Origin: Owenia fusiformis
Taxonomy: Eukaryota > Annelida > Polychaeta > Sabellida > Oweniidae
DNA length: 64,000 nucleotides
Assembly (NCBI GenBank): GCA_903813345.2
Contig: CAIIXF020000008.1
Span: forward strand, 31,644,867 to 31,708,866
Reading direction: 5' to 3'
Positions 49,930 to 61,704 of this stretch are shown one piece after another. A program made the position numbers and the translations under genes. The stretch's first letter is position 1. Every line of letters begins with the position of its first letter. The notes under the pieces were generated by a model. The model saw nothing but the letters and a program-made list of their open reading frames with translations, did not search any database and was not told the DNA's origin.

Positions 49930-50587
49930 GTAGGTTAAAATATATTTTCTTGAGTATTCGTATTTTTAATTGGAAAAATTGTAACGCAAAGACATTTTGG
50001 ACCCAAGGCAACTCGACAATAAATATGTACTGCTTTTCATATTTGATTTAAATTTCTAATTATTTCTTTGTTGTTTGTTTTTATTCAGAGACAAATACGA
50101 ATTACTAGCAGACTTTTTTCATTCATACATATTTTATTCTTAAAGTTATCAGAAAAGAAAGTCCATTTTTAATTTAGGCTAATTGAAAATTGTAATATGT
50201 TTTTTTTAGTTCTACACAATAGACATCACCATTCCGTCTTTTGCATCAAATTCTTATATACACTAGTATACACGAGCAATACAAGTAGACAGAAAAATCA
50301 TTAAAATATTTATAAAAAAATTAATTCAACCTACAAAAGATTAGATGAATAAAAATCCCCTTGAATGAAAAATAGTCATTTTTAAAAGAAGTTGAACATG
50401 TCTTTAAACAGATTTGTCTTCTGTCCGAGTTGTTCAGCGATCTTTTATTGAATCGATAACTTTTACTTCTATCAAACTTGTGTACATAAGCGTCATGCAA
50501 CTTTCCAAAGTGACATTGTCTGACTTACTTATGAATAATGTTGTCAATCGAACGCCCAATGATTGCGATTTAATTTTAGTTTCTGCA

Positions 50588-53500
50588 ATGATGTCCGGAC
50601 TTGCCAATTTGATACTTTTGGGCTGTTTTGGGTCAGTATTTAGTAAGATTGAAGTGTACGATTATGATCGATTATTCGGTATGAAGGATACAGTAGAAGA
50701 GGCGAAATGTAAGTCATTATTTATGTTTATTATATACCTCAAATGTATTCTAGATGCTCATTGGCTTATTCATGGTCACATGACATGGAATAGATGAACT
50801 AATTCCCTGGAAAGTCCTAAGTCCCTGCTTTCAGGGAAGATGAATTGTACTAATCACCAGTTAGGTAATGTGACCAGTCAATAGTACGTTTTATCTTCCC
50901 CCAAATCTGAGATTATAGGAGTTGAAAGGTAAAATGCCTTTAAATGCCAATAAGAACCTGTGAACATTTGATATTGAAATGAAAAGACTTCTCATTTTGT
51001 TTTTGTTTACAGAGTACTTATCAGGTATATAATAAAACAAATAGTGACTGCCACATTTTCGGGAAATAGTGTAAAAATTTTCCTCTCGGGAATATCCTGT
51101 CCACTGACTTGTTCCCTCGGCCTGCAGCCTCGGGAACATGTCAGTGGACAGGATATTCCCTTGAGGAAAATATTTTGCACTATTTCCCTCAATGGCAGTC
51201 ACTATTTGTACAATATGTTTAAATGTATGGATTAACCACACTAATCGTAAAACTACAGTCAAAATAAGTCAAACAAACCTAAATAAAACATGAATAAGAA
51301 AATTTAAAAAAGTAAGTAATAAAAGAACCACAATACCGCACAATAATCACTGACGATGATGAACGTCGAATCTCATTTCTACTTCAGATATCTGCGCAGA
51401 TATCGTATTTTTGCTAGACACTTCGTGTAGTATTGAAAAGGAAGACCGCGGCAAAATGGTGACAATTGTAGAGACTGTTGTCAACGCATCTAGAGTAGGT
51501 GATAAGATGGCGAGGGTAGGTTATCAAAAGCTTTTTAGTTGTCGAGAATTCTCAAGGTTACGGAGTATCAAATATGTCAAAGTCAATTTTGAGAATCATT
51601 TTCGCATCCCATGGATTTTTGAGAAAAAATAAATTTCACTTTACTGACCTATAACTAATTTCTTCCCTTTATAGCCATGTGTTAATCCGGTGTTAATACA
51701 GAATGTTATTTAATGAAAATTAGATTAAGTGCATATAGGGCTACGTATTTAATACAAACGCATAATGTGTCTGATGGAATTTGCGCCAGGGGCTCTGGAT
51801 GAAACGGTCATTTTCTAACAAAATTGATGGCATAGTTTCAAATCATTGCAGCGACCGTGTTCATGACTTTATGTTCTTGGTATTAGGTTTTTAGGTTAGA
51901 TTTTTTAAGCAAAGCCAGATTATTCATTTGATCAATTTTCACACTCGAAAATAATATCAATTGTTCTACTAAGGCTACCATTTCAATTAATTGATTACTT
52001 GTGTTTTATATCTCAAGCTATTTTGCTCACTAAATCCCCGTGAATGTACATGTTTGCGTGTACTGTACTTTCGGTAGTTTTCGCGTGCGATTTAGTTTCG
52101 CGCTTTTCGAGATTGTGGTAAAATCGCAAAAAATAATCTTCGCGGAATCCCTGGGGATTTGTGAATTTCTTATAACCTGGAACTCCATTGCATTTCGTGA
52201 TTTGTAAAACGTTTTTCAGTTTTATTAGGCGATAAATGGGAGTCTAAGCAACAATGTCTTTAATTTTACAGTATCTTATTAAATCAAATATACGAAAAAT
52301 GACGATGTAATAGAGGTGTACTTACTGTAAATGATGTTAATTTATTTACAGAGCATGAGGATTCAGAGAATAATGAGATTTTAACTTGTGAAATCCGCGA
52401 AATTCAATTGCCGCGAAATCATGTTTTCTCAAAATTAGCGAAATTAACTGGGACTAGAGTATGTAATCTTTCCATGTTATTTCAGTTTGGTGTGGTGACA
52501 TTTGACAGAGGTGCCAGAGTTGAGTTTGGACTAAACGAATACACCAGTAGGGAAACAATGCTTGCAAGACTTGCCAAGTTGAAAACGGCAGTCTCTAGTG
52601 ACGACTATCCACAAGGATGCAAGACGTACACGTGGGAGGCCCTTGAGTTGGTACGCAGGGCAGAGTTATTGGGAACAGAACCTAGGTTTGATGAGACAAC
52701 TGGTTGCAAGAGAGGAAGGGTTGTTATTATCATGACTGACGGCGTTCCTTTCTTGTCAAATAAAGTAAGTGAAGAAATGTCTCTTCAAGTTTTGAACATC
52801 ATTTATATCCTTCTGAGAGAGATGCTATTAATATATCATATCGGGTTATGTTTGTGAAAAAAGTGAAAGGGAGCTTAGTAATTCTATGTTTTTGGTTTTC
52901 TTATTCTATAAAGGCAAGGGAGCAGGCTCTTGTAGACACAATTGAACAGGGGGCTATAAATGCGGACGTTGGTATATCTACAATGGTAGTTCAACTGCCA
53001 AACAAAAATGGAAAATACCCAACAGAAAAACACGATGTTTTTGAATCGTTGGTAACAAGGATGCGATATTATCATACAGTAGAAAATAACACAGATTTGG
53101 AAAAGCTTGGCCATCGCTTCTTCGAGGATCTGGTTAAATTCTGGCCTTGTTGTTGTAAGTATAATTATATATTTGTTTCCCAGTTTACATCATCCACGAG
53201 TGGTCCTTGGAAGTAATGGACACACCACAGCAGAAATCATTAACTGTTTTATTCTAGTATTTTTCTTTCCTTTATAATTAGTTGCGATATCTTGTAATTA
53301 GACTCATCCGTTGAACTAAAATACGTGGTGCGATACCTCTCTACTAAACCAACCAACCCCCGGCCAAAAGTCCATTCAACATCATGCAGGTCTTCCCCAT
53401 TCTGAGCACCTTCGAAGTTATTTTGGCCATTTTTGGGGCCGAGGATGACAACTGTGATTTCTCTGGAATTATTTGAATAAGTGGCCTCCTTGGCAAAAGC

Positions 53501-54323
53501 TTGCTACATTTTTACCATTTGTATTTCCATATTCATATTCCAAGAATTACAAAACATAGCTAAGGGATCTGGATCTAATAAAAGCAAGGCGCAACATGAT
53601 AGCAATGGAAAATTAAGCCCGCTCTAAATAATGAAGTTGTATCTTTTTAATGTTTAAGATAGTTGCATGGCAACGATCGATCTCTGCTATGTCCTTGACC
53701 GGAGCATTAGCATTAAAGTGAGCGACATCATATTGGCGAAGGAATTTTTGAAAGAGCTTTCTGATTCATTCTTGGTGAGTTATGATGAGAACGCTGTGGA
53801 TGAACCTAAGTGGGATCACGCCATGATTGGTGTAAGTAGCTACAATACTGATGTATATCAGCACTCATTGGGAAAAGACTGCCAAGACAACGCATGCGTC
53901 CATCAAACTATTGAATCCATTCCGAACGCACACAAGTTATACACTGAAACAGACGATGCACTGCGTAATGTGAGAGAACTCTGTCTTTCGCCATATTCGA
54001 CTCGAGGACGCAATGTTCCAAAAGTGACATTACTGTTGACGGATGGAAATACTTGGGAAACGTATACAACTTTTATCAATTCTCAAAAAACTATTGGTGT
54101 GGCTCAAGATCTTCGTGCTGCCAACATTTCGGTTGATATCATTGGATTGCCAAATTATCAAGAGCGTGTAGGGATCGAGGAATGGATGGGTGTGGCCAGT
54201 AATTTCATTATTGATTTGCGACGAACCCCCGATAGTCCTTGGCTTCCTGACTATAAAGATTTGAAGCCGATTGTTGGAACTGTGGCGAGGTTAATATGTG
54301 AGAAATACGGTGTCTCAGAATGA
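50588..54323 (+). CDS. Secreted two-VWA-domain protein, copy 2, intact, 477 aa
   Basis: The intact member of the cluster, PTMP1-like in architecture: signal peptide and two VWA domains with no other module. Coding exons: 50588-50708, 51388-51515, 52486-52764, 52914-53154, 53659-54323, with the same phases and lengths as copy 1. The start is the ATGATG directly after the acceptor at 50579. VWA1 has DTSCS, KTYTWEAL and MTDG; VWA2 has DRSIS and LLTDG, so both MIDAS metal sites look complete. A Cys-rich hinge (PCCYSC) joins the domains at the exon 4/5 junction, and VWA2 holds an internal DCQDNAC pair. Exon 5 uses an unusual acceptor, TTTAAG. AATAAA at 54331-54336 gives a very short 3' UTR. A role in extracellular matrix or byssus is inference from architecture only. 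Confidence 0.9.
51037..51209. mobile_element. Hairpin element in intron of VWA copy 2
   Basis: Starts ACAAATAGTGACTGCCA and ends TGGCAGTCACTATTTGT; the arms pair over about 80 bp, with TCCTGTCCACTGAC in each arm and a centre near CCTGCAGCC. 173 bp. Not present in the equivalent introns of copies 1 and 3. Non-coding foldback MITE. Confidence 0.8.
53370..53512. mobile_element. Degenerate relic of the CCGTAGCCAG MITE
   Basis: ATCATGCAGG, CATTCTGAGCACCTTC, TTTTGGCCATTTTTGGG and CTTGGCAAAAGCTTGCTAC follow the order of the 61179-61368 element. Ends are worn. In intron 4 of VWA copy 2. Confidence 0.5.
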
Positions 54324-54824
54324 TTTTGAAAATAAATTATATTGTTCAGATAGAATTATAAAAGACCATGTTTTTAGTTATGACGACTTGCATTGAGGGA
54401 TAGACCTGGTATTAAACAGAGCCATATTCATTCATTTGAACTGGATTTTGAGCGGGTATGGATAAAGGCTTAATCCCAGAAAACCTAAACGGCATTCCCC
54501 AACCATTTCCCTTTATCAAAAGAGACCAATTGCAGCGTTTCCTGATCGTCCAGTTCACAGTGTCAGTCATTCTTCGATCTTCTTACTCTCATTTCAATAT
54601 ATTTCGTTCCCATTAACGACATTGAGCTCCTTTTGTTTTTACTAGTAAATAAGTCACAAATTTCCAATGATAGCCGCGCTGTTTGGAGAGTATGTACGAC
54701 GCAGTTTGTGATTTCTTGCTAAAATAGGCAGGGATTTATGTTTTCTTACTTTTTATCATGATATGATATGATATGATCATGATATTCTGATTTAATACTA
54801 AATACTTAGTACTAAACATAGTCA

Positions 54825-55690
54825 ATCCACTTCGGTGGGAATCGAACCAACTACACTCCCCTCCATAAATTTGGCAACTTTAGCTCCGTCATTGAACTAC
54901 GTGTTAAAGCCTCTTTACGTTTGAATTTTTATTTTCATATTTTGTGAAGAAAATACTTATCTTATTGATGTAAGTGTAACTTGTTTTCATTTCCAATGCC
55001 TCGAAATTTTCCCATTTTTTTCTCAATTACAGTAGGTCGAAAATTGATGATTTTGATGAATTCGTCATTTCCATATAAACCAATAGGAAATCGTGGAATC
55101 GGGGCAAATCTGATTTCAGGATATCTATCCAATAAAAGATTCACCAAAACATATTTTTATATAGAAAATTGAATTGTCTAACTTTTTGTACGCTAAGTGT
55201 TCAGTTACTTTATGAATACTTAAGTTACAGAGCTTCAAAGTCATTTTTGAAAATCGTTTTTCGCCTACTGTCTTATTTCACTTGGAGGAGAAAAATAATT
55301 TTGACTTTTAAGACCTTTAACTTTGTATTGCAAGAACTCGGATGGTTGAATATTCTGGCATATGACTTGCGGCAAACCTACCATTTCCCATTGGTTTACA
55401 TGAGAATGTCGATTTTCAAAAATTCATCAGATTTATCATCAATTTACGACCCATTGTAAGCGAGGAAAAATTGGGAAAATTTGGAGGCATTTGAAATGAA
55501 GTCAAATTACATTTCCATCAATATTTTAAGCATTTTTCTCGCAGTTTGTGTAAATTAAAATTGAAACATAAAGAGGCTCTAACATGTAGTACAATGCGGG
55601 AGGTAAGGTTGCCAAACGTATGAAGGGGAGTGTACCTCTCTATTACATGCCAGGTGCCACAACTACGAAGAGAACAGGCTCTCTCTAACG
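54825..55690 (-). repeat. tRNA-derived SINE-like sequence split by a transposon
   Basis: On the minus strand, TAGTTGTGGCACCTGGCATG and TAATAGAGAGG (about 55677 down to 55635) are followed, after the insert at 55634-54852, by GTTGGTTCGATTCCCACC (54851 downward). GGTTCGATTCC is a perfect tRNA B box, and TAGTTGTGG is a weak A box about 36 nt before it once the insert is discounted. The combination resembles the head of a tRNA-derived SINE; no acceptor stem is visible, so it is not a tRNA gene. Confidence 0.45.
54852..55634. mobile_element. TA-flanked inverted-repeat transposon inside a SINE-like sequence
   Basis: Left TACACTCCCCTCCATAAATT and right, inverted, TACACTCCCCTTCATACGTT begin inverted repeats of about 75 bp that also share GGCAAC(T/C)TTA and AGAGGC words. 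The TA ends suggest a Tc1/mariner-type non-autonomous element of 783 bp. Some arms have diverged. Non-coding. Confidence 0.7.
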
Positions 55691-56850
55691 TAATATATGG
55701 CATCACAGTCATGTCCAGTTTCCTGGACCCATCACCGTAGCAAATGTAACGGAGGCTTTAGGTGACACTTTTTCCATTTGCTGGTTTATAATTTTTCCAG
55801 GTAAGACGACAGGCCTAAAAGTCTTGAACCCGGATAATGTCTGGACAGTAAGAAATAAGGCATTCTACTTCCACGTCAACACGGAAAATACGGTTCAAAA
55901 TCCTCTATTATTCTTTGATATATTCCCTTCTTTTACCGTTTAAATAAATATCTTTATTTATTCATTTTCATTCATTTCTTATCAATGAACGTCTCACAAT
56001 TATACACAATGTCTGCTCACGAGGAGAACGTTAACTTTTATCTCCTCTAAAATACGCTGGATACCTATTATAGAAAGAAATTCATGACCATTAAATTTCG
56101 ATATAAACTATCATGATCGCATTAAACGCAAGTGTCATTTCGCATGTCATCAATTTAATTGCAAAATGATGACAGATTGACAACATATATGATCCATTCC
56201 ATGAATATTCTAATTAATTACAATTAATGTAATTCTAAATTGGTAATAATATTTAGTAACAATTTTTAATTGATTTTGAAGTTTTGCAATGAAATTAATG
56301 ATAACTAAAATTAGTCTTGTACAGTGAAGCCTGTGCTTAGTGAACATGATTGGCCGAGAAAAACGTTCACAGTGTAGGCACGTGTTCACTGCAGGCTAAT
56401 AGCACTTTGCCGTATTTCAACATAAAATATGTGAATTTTTAGTTCATTTAATATTATGCAACATACCAGGTCGATCAATGAGTTCTGAGAAAAGTTTTAT
56501 GACTTTCTACTTGAAATTGTAAAATAATTGCAGTTATCAATATTCCCAGTTCATTGAGTATCCACATTTTTGGAGAAAGTATGGTTACTATGGTAGCTTG
56601 TGTTTAAGGAAGGTGGGGTAACATTGTTAATGCCAGTTTAATAAATTGACAATTTATTTTTGCTGTCAAAAGAAGCATTTAATTTTTGAAGTTGATGATA
56701 TTTTTGGATAGAAATGCTAATTTAATTTAAGTTATGCTACGTTTAAAAACTCCCTTGTTGATCAATTCATTTTTGATGTGACTAGACCCTTTTGGAGCTG
56801 TCATATTGAAGATGTGATGCATTTGCTGGCATGGTTGATGCCCTGTATCC

Positions 56851-57062
56851 CACTGGCAGATTCAAATGGGGCCCATGGGGTGGGCCCAGCTTTATCTTGC
56901 CTCTAAAATTGGCCTTTGAGGTATCGCCTTTTTAGGCCAAATTATCCAAAACTGGGCCTTATATTTTCAAAACTTGAGCCCAATTTTTGGTTTTAGTGGC
57001 TCAACTTTTCTTCCTCACTTGAAATGAGGGCCCTCCCTTGTTACCTTCTGGATCCGCCAGTG
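56851..57062. mobile_element. MITE with CACTGGC(G/A)GAT terminal inverted repeats, second copy
   Basis: Begins CACTGGCAGATTCAAATGGG and ends CTGGATCCGCCAGTG. Internal GGGCCCA-type words match 15044-15340. Flanks share ATCC, probably a mutated 5-bp duplication. Non-coding. Confidence 0.75.
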
Positions 57063-57339
57063 CATCCCTTTTGTCAAAACACCAGTTCATAAAAGGCATC
57101 CAAGCATGAAAGTAGAATTCAAGTTAAAAGCAAAATGAGTCTTGGTTGTTTGAACATTAGACAGGGACACTTCGGAGCTTCCAGTATTGTAGCCTGGCTT
57201 AGAGATCGGGGCTAATATGCCGAAACCGTTTTTTTCAACAATAGTAACTTATGACATTCATAATTCACCTTGAAAGACATTTTAACCAAATAAACAACTT
57301 TTGACCATATTGACATCTCTACTGATGCATGCATTAATA

Positions 57340-58208
57340 TACAGGGTGTTCAACAAAAAAAACGAAACCCAAAGAAATCGCTATATCTTGAAAAATACTG
57401 GTTCAATTATGTTCATATTTTCAGGAAATAAAGAAGAGACTGTATGTATAACTCCCGTAAATGGTTAGTTCTAAAAAATGATGCCTTGTACACCTGCTCA
57501 AAAGACAATTGTACTAGGGAAATAAGAAAAACGCAGTCAGGGGTGACTGCAACCTCAAAAAAATTAAATAACTTTCTAACAATTGTGTTTTGGCTCTTCA
57601 AATTTGGCACAAATCATCTTCTTTCTTTGTATGGTAAATCTGTAGCGTGAAATCAAAATCACTTCAGGGACTTTACAGTCATGGTTGAAATGCTTTCAAA
57701 TCGCAGTCAAACGCCCTGGTTCAGGGAGACTTAAGAAGGCATTTTGACCATGACTGTAAAGTCCCTGGAGTGACTTTGAGGAAACTCCACAAATTCACCA
57801 CACATTGAATGAGGATAATTTGTGCCAAATCTGAAGTGCCAAAACACCATGGTTATAAAGTCATTTGGTTTAATTGCTGTGGCAGTCACCTCTGACTGCG
57901 TTTTCATATTTTCCTAGAACAACTGTCATTTGAGTGGTGTCCAAGGCATCATGTTTTACAACTTACTGACAACAGGAGCTATACATACACAGTCTCTTCT
58001 TTCTTTTCCTGAAAAAATGAACAAAACTGAATTAGTATTTTCCAAGATATAGTGATTTTCCATTCACGTTTTTCGTATTTTGCTAGTACAACTGTCTTTT
58101 GAACAAGTGTCCAAGACATCATGTTTTAGAACTAACTAACAACAGGGGCTATACATACACAGTCTCTTCTTTCTTTCCTTGGGTTGCGTATTTTTTGAAC
58201 ACCCTGTA
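57340..58208. mobile_element. Foldback transposon with TACAGGGTGTTCAA ends and a duplicated right arm
   Basis: TACAGGGTGTTCAACAAAAA at the left pairs with TTTTTTGAACACCCTGTA at the right (TA ends, mariner-like). The whole 869 bp is a large imperfect palindrome centred near 57720 (CAGGGACTTTACAGTCATGG left, CCATGACTGTAAAGTCCCTG right). The outer right arm occurs twice in tandem (CAACAGG(A/G)GCTATACATA near 57975 and 58141). No transposase seen. Confidence 0.8.
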
Positions 58209-58429
58209 CATGTAATCTAATGTATGTGCTTTATGGACAATCCATTCCCACATATATTAAAAAGTTGCATCGATCAAAGTTTAAAAGTAACAGCATTTTT
58301 TTAAAAGGAGTATTGACGAACGAATTGATAATTAAGCAGGTATCTGTCTAGGAATAGATATTTCCAGACATTTTGCCACAACTGATGGTTAATATCAGCT
58401 ACCATGTTTACTTAAAAACCATTGTGAAT

Positions 58430-58835
58430 TCTAAGGTATATTCTTCCCATGTTCACGTTTGTTAGGTGTTCACAATAGAAAAGTATTTCACTAACAATGG
58501 AATAACTGAAAGAAAAAAATTCTAAAAATATATTTTTCCAGAATAAAAAAGTCAATTGTATGCAGGCGTTCATTGGAAAGAGCTTTTCATGTTGTTGTTT
58601 AACTGCAGTTTCTACATAAGCTTGAATGTATAATTTGTTGCTTGATTCCATTATTTCATTGTAATTGTATTTCAAGTGATTATAAGCGTAATTAAAAAGA
58701 AATTAACAAATGTAATGAAATTCATTGAAATGCTATGCATATAAATTATATGGTCCATATAATGAAATATGATTACGTGTATAAAGCCACGAGGGTTGGA
58801 TTGTCTTACGATATATCATCCTCATTTTGTCTCAG
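58430..58835 (+). promoter_or_regulatory. Promoter and untranslated exon of VWA gene copy 3
   Basis: Homology with the other promoters resumes near 58430. TATA-like GTGTATAAAG lies at about 58777-58786 (copies 1 and 2 have GTATATAA), and the untranslated exon ends TCTCAG at 58835 before GTAGGT. The changed TATA box might lower activity. Confidence 0.5.
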
Positions 58836-58899
58836 GTAGGTTACAATAAAATTATTTTAGCTAAAATCGGATAAGATAAGATAATGGTAATGTAAACCC

Positions 58900-59600
58900 A
58901 GGAAAACAACTCGAAAGAAAACACGGACAAAGGAAATTTGAATCTAAAACAACTAGACATTGAAGAGAACTTGTACAACAGAGGTCTCAGACAAAGGCAA
59001 CTAGAGAAAGACAGCCTGTACAACAGAGGACTCGGACAAAGGCAATTCGGACTCAAATAACTAGACAAAGCCAACCTGTACACGGAGGACTCGGACGAAG
59101 GTAATTTGGACTCGAAACAAATAGACAACGACAATGTGTACAACAGAAGACTCGGGCAAAGGCAATTCGGACTCAAATAACTAGACAAAGCCAACCTGTA
59201 CAACAGAGGACTCGGACGAAGGTAATTTGGACTCGAAACAAATAGACAACGACAATGTGTACAACAGAAGACTCGGGCAAAGGCATTTCGGACTCAAATA
59301 ACTAGACAAAGCCAACCTATACAACAGAGGACTCGAACGAAGGTAATTTGGACTCGAAACAAATAGACAACGACAATGTGTACAACAGAAGACTCAGGCA
59401 AAGGCATTTCGGACTCAAATAACTAGACAAAGCCAACCTGTACAACAGAGGACTCGGACAAAGGCAATTCGGACTCAAATAACTAGACAAAGTCAACCTG
59501 TACAACAGAGGACTCGGACGAAGGTAATTTGGACTCAAACAACTAGACAAAAAAACGTGTACAACGGAGGACTCAGACAAAGGCAATTCGGACCCAAAGG
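58900..59600. repeat. 60-bp minisatellite in intron 1 of VWA copy 3
   Basis: Eleven or so 60-bp units, partly arranged as 120-bp dimers, of the form ACTCGGACAAAGGCAATTCG, GACTCAAATAACTAGACAAA, GCCAACCTGTACAACAGAGG. Because 60 is a multiple of three, the minus strand stays open in long frames; these are not genes. Copies 1 and 2 carry a single related segment at the same intronic place. Confidence 0.9.
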
Positions 59601-59745
59601 AACTTTACATTTATCAAACTTTTGAATATACATTAGAGTAAACTTTCTAAAGCATCAATTTGCCATTGTTTGACCTATCAACGATGTTGTTAATCGCGAT
59701 CGAGCGCCCGATACTGTAATTGTGCTTTAATTTCTAGCTTCAGCA

Positions 59746-61704
59746 ATGATGTCCGGACTTGCCAATTTGATACTTTTGGGCTGTTTTGGGTCAGTATTTA
59801 GTAAGCTTGAAGTTTATGATTATGATCGATTATTCACTATGAAGGATACAGTAGAAGATGCGAAACGTAAGTCATTATTAACTCTTATAAGATAGTTGCG
59901 TATTTTCATGGATATGAAAAAATTATATGAACATTTTCATCATGCTGATCCATTTTAAACTGGGAAAGGAAAGTTAGTGGTATATGATATATACTTTATA
60001 TTCGCTAACGATGGTGAACACGAATCTCATTTCTACTTCAGATATCTGCGCAGATATTGTATTTTTGCTAGACACTTCGTGCAGTATTACAAAAGGAGAC
60101 CGGGGCAAAATGGTGACAATCGTAGAGTCTGTTGTTAAAGGTGCTATAGTCGATGATAAGGTCGCGAGGGTAGGTTGTCAAAAGCCTTTTAGTTGTCGAG
60201 GATTCCCCATGTATGAGCTTTATTAGATCATTTGGCTTTACAGAAAAACCTTGAATTCAAGTACATTCTCATCCAAAAGTTTGGTAATGCTTTTCCTTCA
60301 ATGAAATGCATGTTAACTAGTATATGTGTTAATCAGAAAGATAGGCTTATCTTATTAATGATTCTAGAAATTGGCCTTATTTTCAGTTCCTCAGAATTTT
60401 TCTTTCACTTGCAAAATGTCATACTTTGATGACTTAGTTGATTAATTTTTGAAGATCACCGTCTACAATTTATTCCAATAGGAAACGATGGATCTGCATC
60501 AAATAAGAAAACATGATATCTATTCATCCAATCTATAAGGAAAAATATTTTTATGTAGTTCATTAACTTATATTGTTGATGACATAGTAGGACATAGTTT
60601 TTTAATGAAAAGCAAGATTTTCTGAGTGACCAGATTTTTTCGCTCGAAAATAAGATTAATTGTTCTACTAGGGTTATATTTAAAGTCATGCACATGTATC
60701 TTTTCTTCTATTCGGAAAAAGAACAATGAGCTTCCCAGGAATACAGAAAACGTCCAGCCCTTTTGCTCACTAAATTCTAGTGAATGTACCCATCTTTCCA
60801 TGTTATTTCAGTTTGGTATGGTGACATTTGACAGAGGTGCCAGAGTTGAGTTTGGACTAGACGAATACACCAGTAGGGAAACAATGCTTGCAAGACTTGC
60901 CAAGTTGAAAACGGCAGTCTCTAGTGACGACTATCCACACGGATGCAAGACGTTCACGTGGGAGGCCCTGGAGTTGGTACGCAGGGCAGAGTTATTGGGA
61001 ACAGAACCTAGGTTTGATGAGACAACTGGATGCATGAGAGGAAGAGTTGTTATTATCATGACTGACGGGGTTCCTTTCTCGTCAAATGATGAACAGGTCA
61101 GTGAGAAAACGTTTCTTCACATTTTGAACATTGTGATTAGCCACGCCAACATTATTTGTATCCTTCTGAGAGAGATGCCAGGACCGTAGCTAGGGTGGGG
61201 GGTCGCAGGGTTCGGGCGAAAAATTCTTTCAAAATCATGCAGTTTTTCACCATTTTGAGCACTTTTCCTAGTGATTTTAGTCATATTTGGGCCAAAATTG
61301 TCAAATGTGAACCCCCTGGAAATTTTTGAAAACTGAACCCCCCTTGGCAAATCCTGGCTACGGACCTGGATGCTATAAATATCATATCAGAATTCGTTTT
61401 GAAAATGAAATGTGTAGCTTATTCTAGTAATTCGATATTGTACTTTTCTTATGCTGTACAAAGGCAAGGGAGCAGGCCCTTGTAGACACAATTGAACAAG
61501 GGGCTTTAAATGCAGACGTTGGGATATCTACAATGGTAGTTCAGCTGCCAAACAAGAACGGTAACTACCCAACAGAAAAACACGATGTATTTGAATCGTT
61601 GGTATCAAAGATGCGATTTTATCATACAGTAGAGCCGAACACAGATTTGGAAAAACTTGGCCGTATCTTCTTCGAGGATCTGGTTAAATTCTGGCCTTGT
61701 TGTT
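59746..61704 (+). CDS. Secreted VWA protein, copy 3, first four coding exons only
   Basis: Paralogue of copies 1 and 2, probably an extracellular VWA protein. Exons: 59746-59866, 60042-60169, 60812-61096, 61464-61704, same phases as the other copies. Signal peptide and VWA1 are preserved with DTSCS, KTFTWEAL and MTDG. Exon 3 is 6 nt longer because a different donor (CAGGTCAGTG) is used, adding two codons after SSN. Exon 4 ends with the usual CCTTGTTGTT and GTAAGT donor in phase 1, so a further exon is expected, but no VWA2 exon was found from 61705 to 64000. It lies beyond the window or has been lost. Intron 3 contains the MITE at 61179-61368. Confidence 0.8.
61179..61368. mobile_element. MITE (CAGGACCGTAGC family) in intron 3 of VWA copy 3
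   Basis: CAGGACCGTAGCTAGGG at the left and CTGGCTACGGACCTG at the right; 190 bp. A perfect 5-bp target duplication GATGC (61174-61178 and 61369-61373) flanks it. The same intron of copy 2 (near 52815, GAGAGATGCTATTAATAT) and copy 1 (near 40620) shows the empty site. Same family as 12352-12555. Confidence 0.88.

Larger units (their letters stand above)
54324..56850. other. Spacer between VWA copies 2 and 3
   Basis: The first part repeats the downstream unit of copy 1 (TTCACAGTGTCAGTCATTC near 54553). It holds a split SINE-like sequence and a TA-flanked element (54825-55690). From about 56000 to 56470 it matches the upstream block of copies 1 and 2 (CTATCATGATCGCATTAAAC, TGACAGATTGACA, GTTCACAGTGTAGGCACGTG). 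After about 56470 the homology stops until about 58430. No gene seen. Confidence 0.5.

Noticed and set aside
54825-54905. Intact tRNA gene on the minus strand
   Set aside because: A perfect B box is present, but the upstream part is separated by a 783-bp insert and no acceptor or anticodon stem pairs. It is better read as a split SINE.
58841-59586. Long minus-strand frames of 89-120 codons with Leu/Ser/Cys repeats
   Set aside because: They lie wholly in the 60-bp minisatellite, whose length is a multiple of three, so the frame stays open by arithmetic. No start context or splice sites support a gene.
58900-59600. CRISPR-like array
   Set aside because: Units are contiguous 60-bp repeats with no unique spacers, in a eukaryotic intron.
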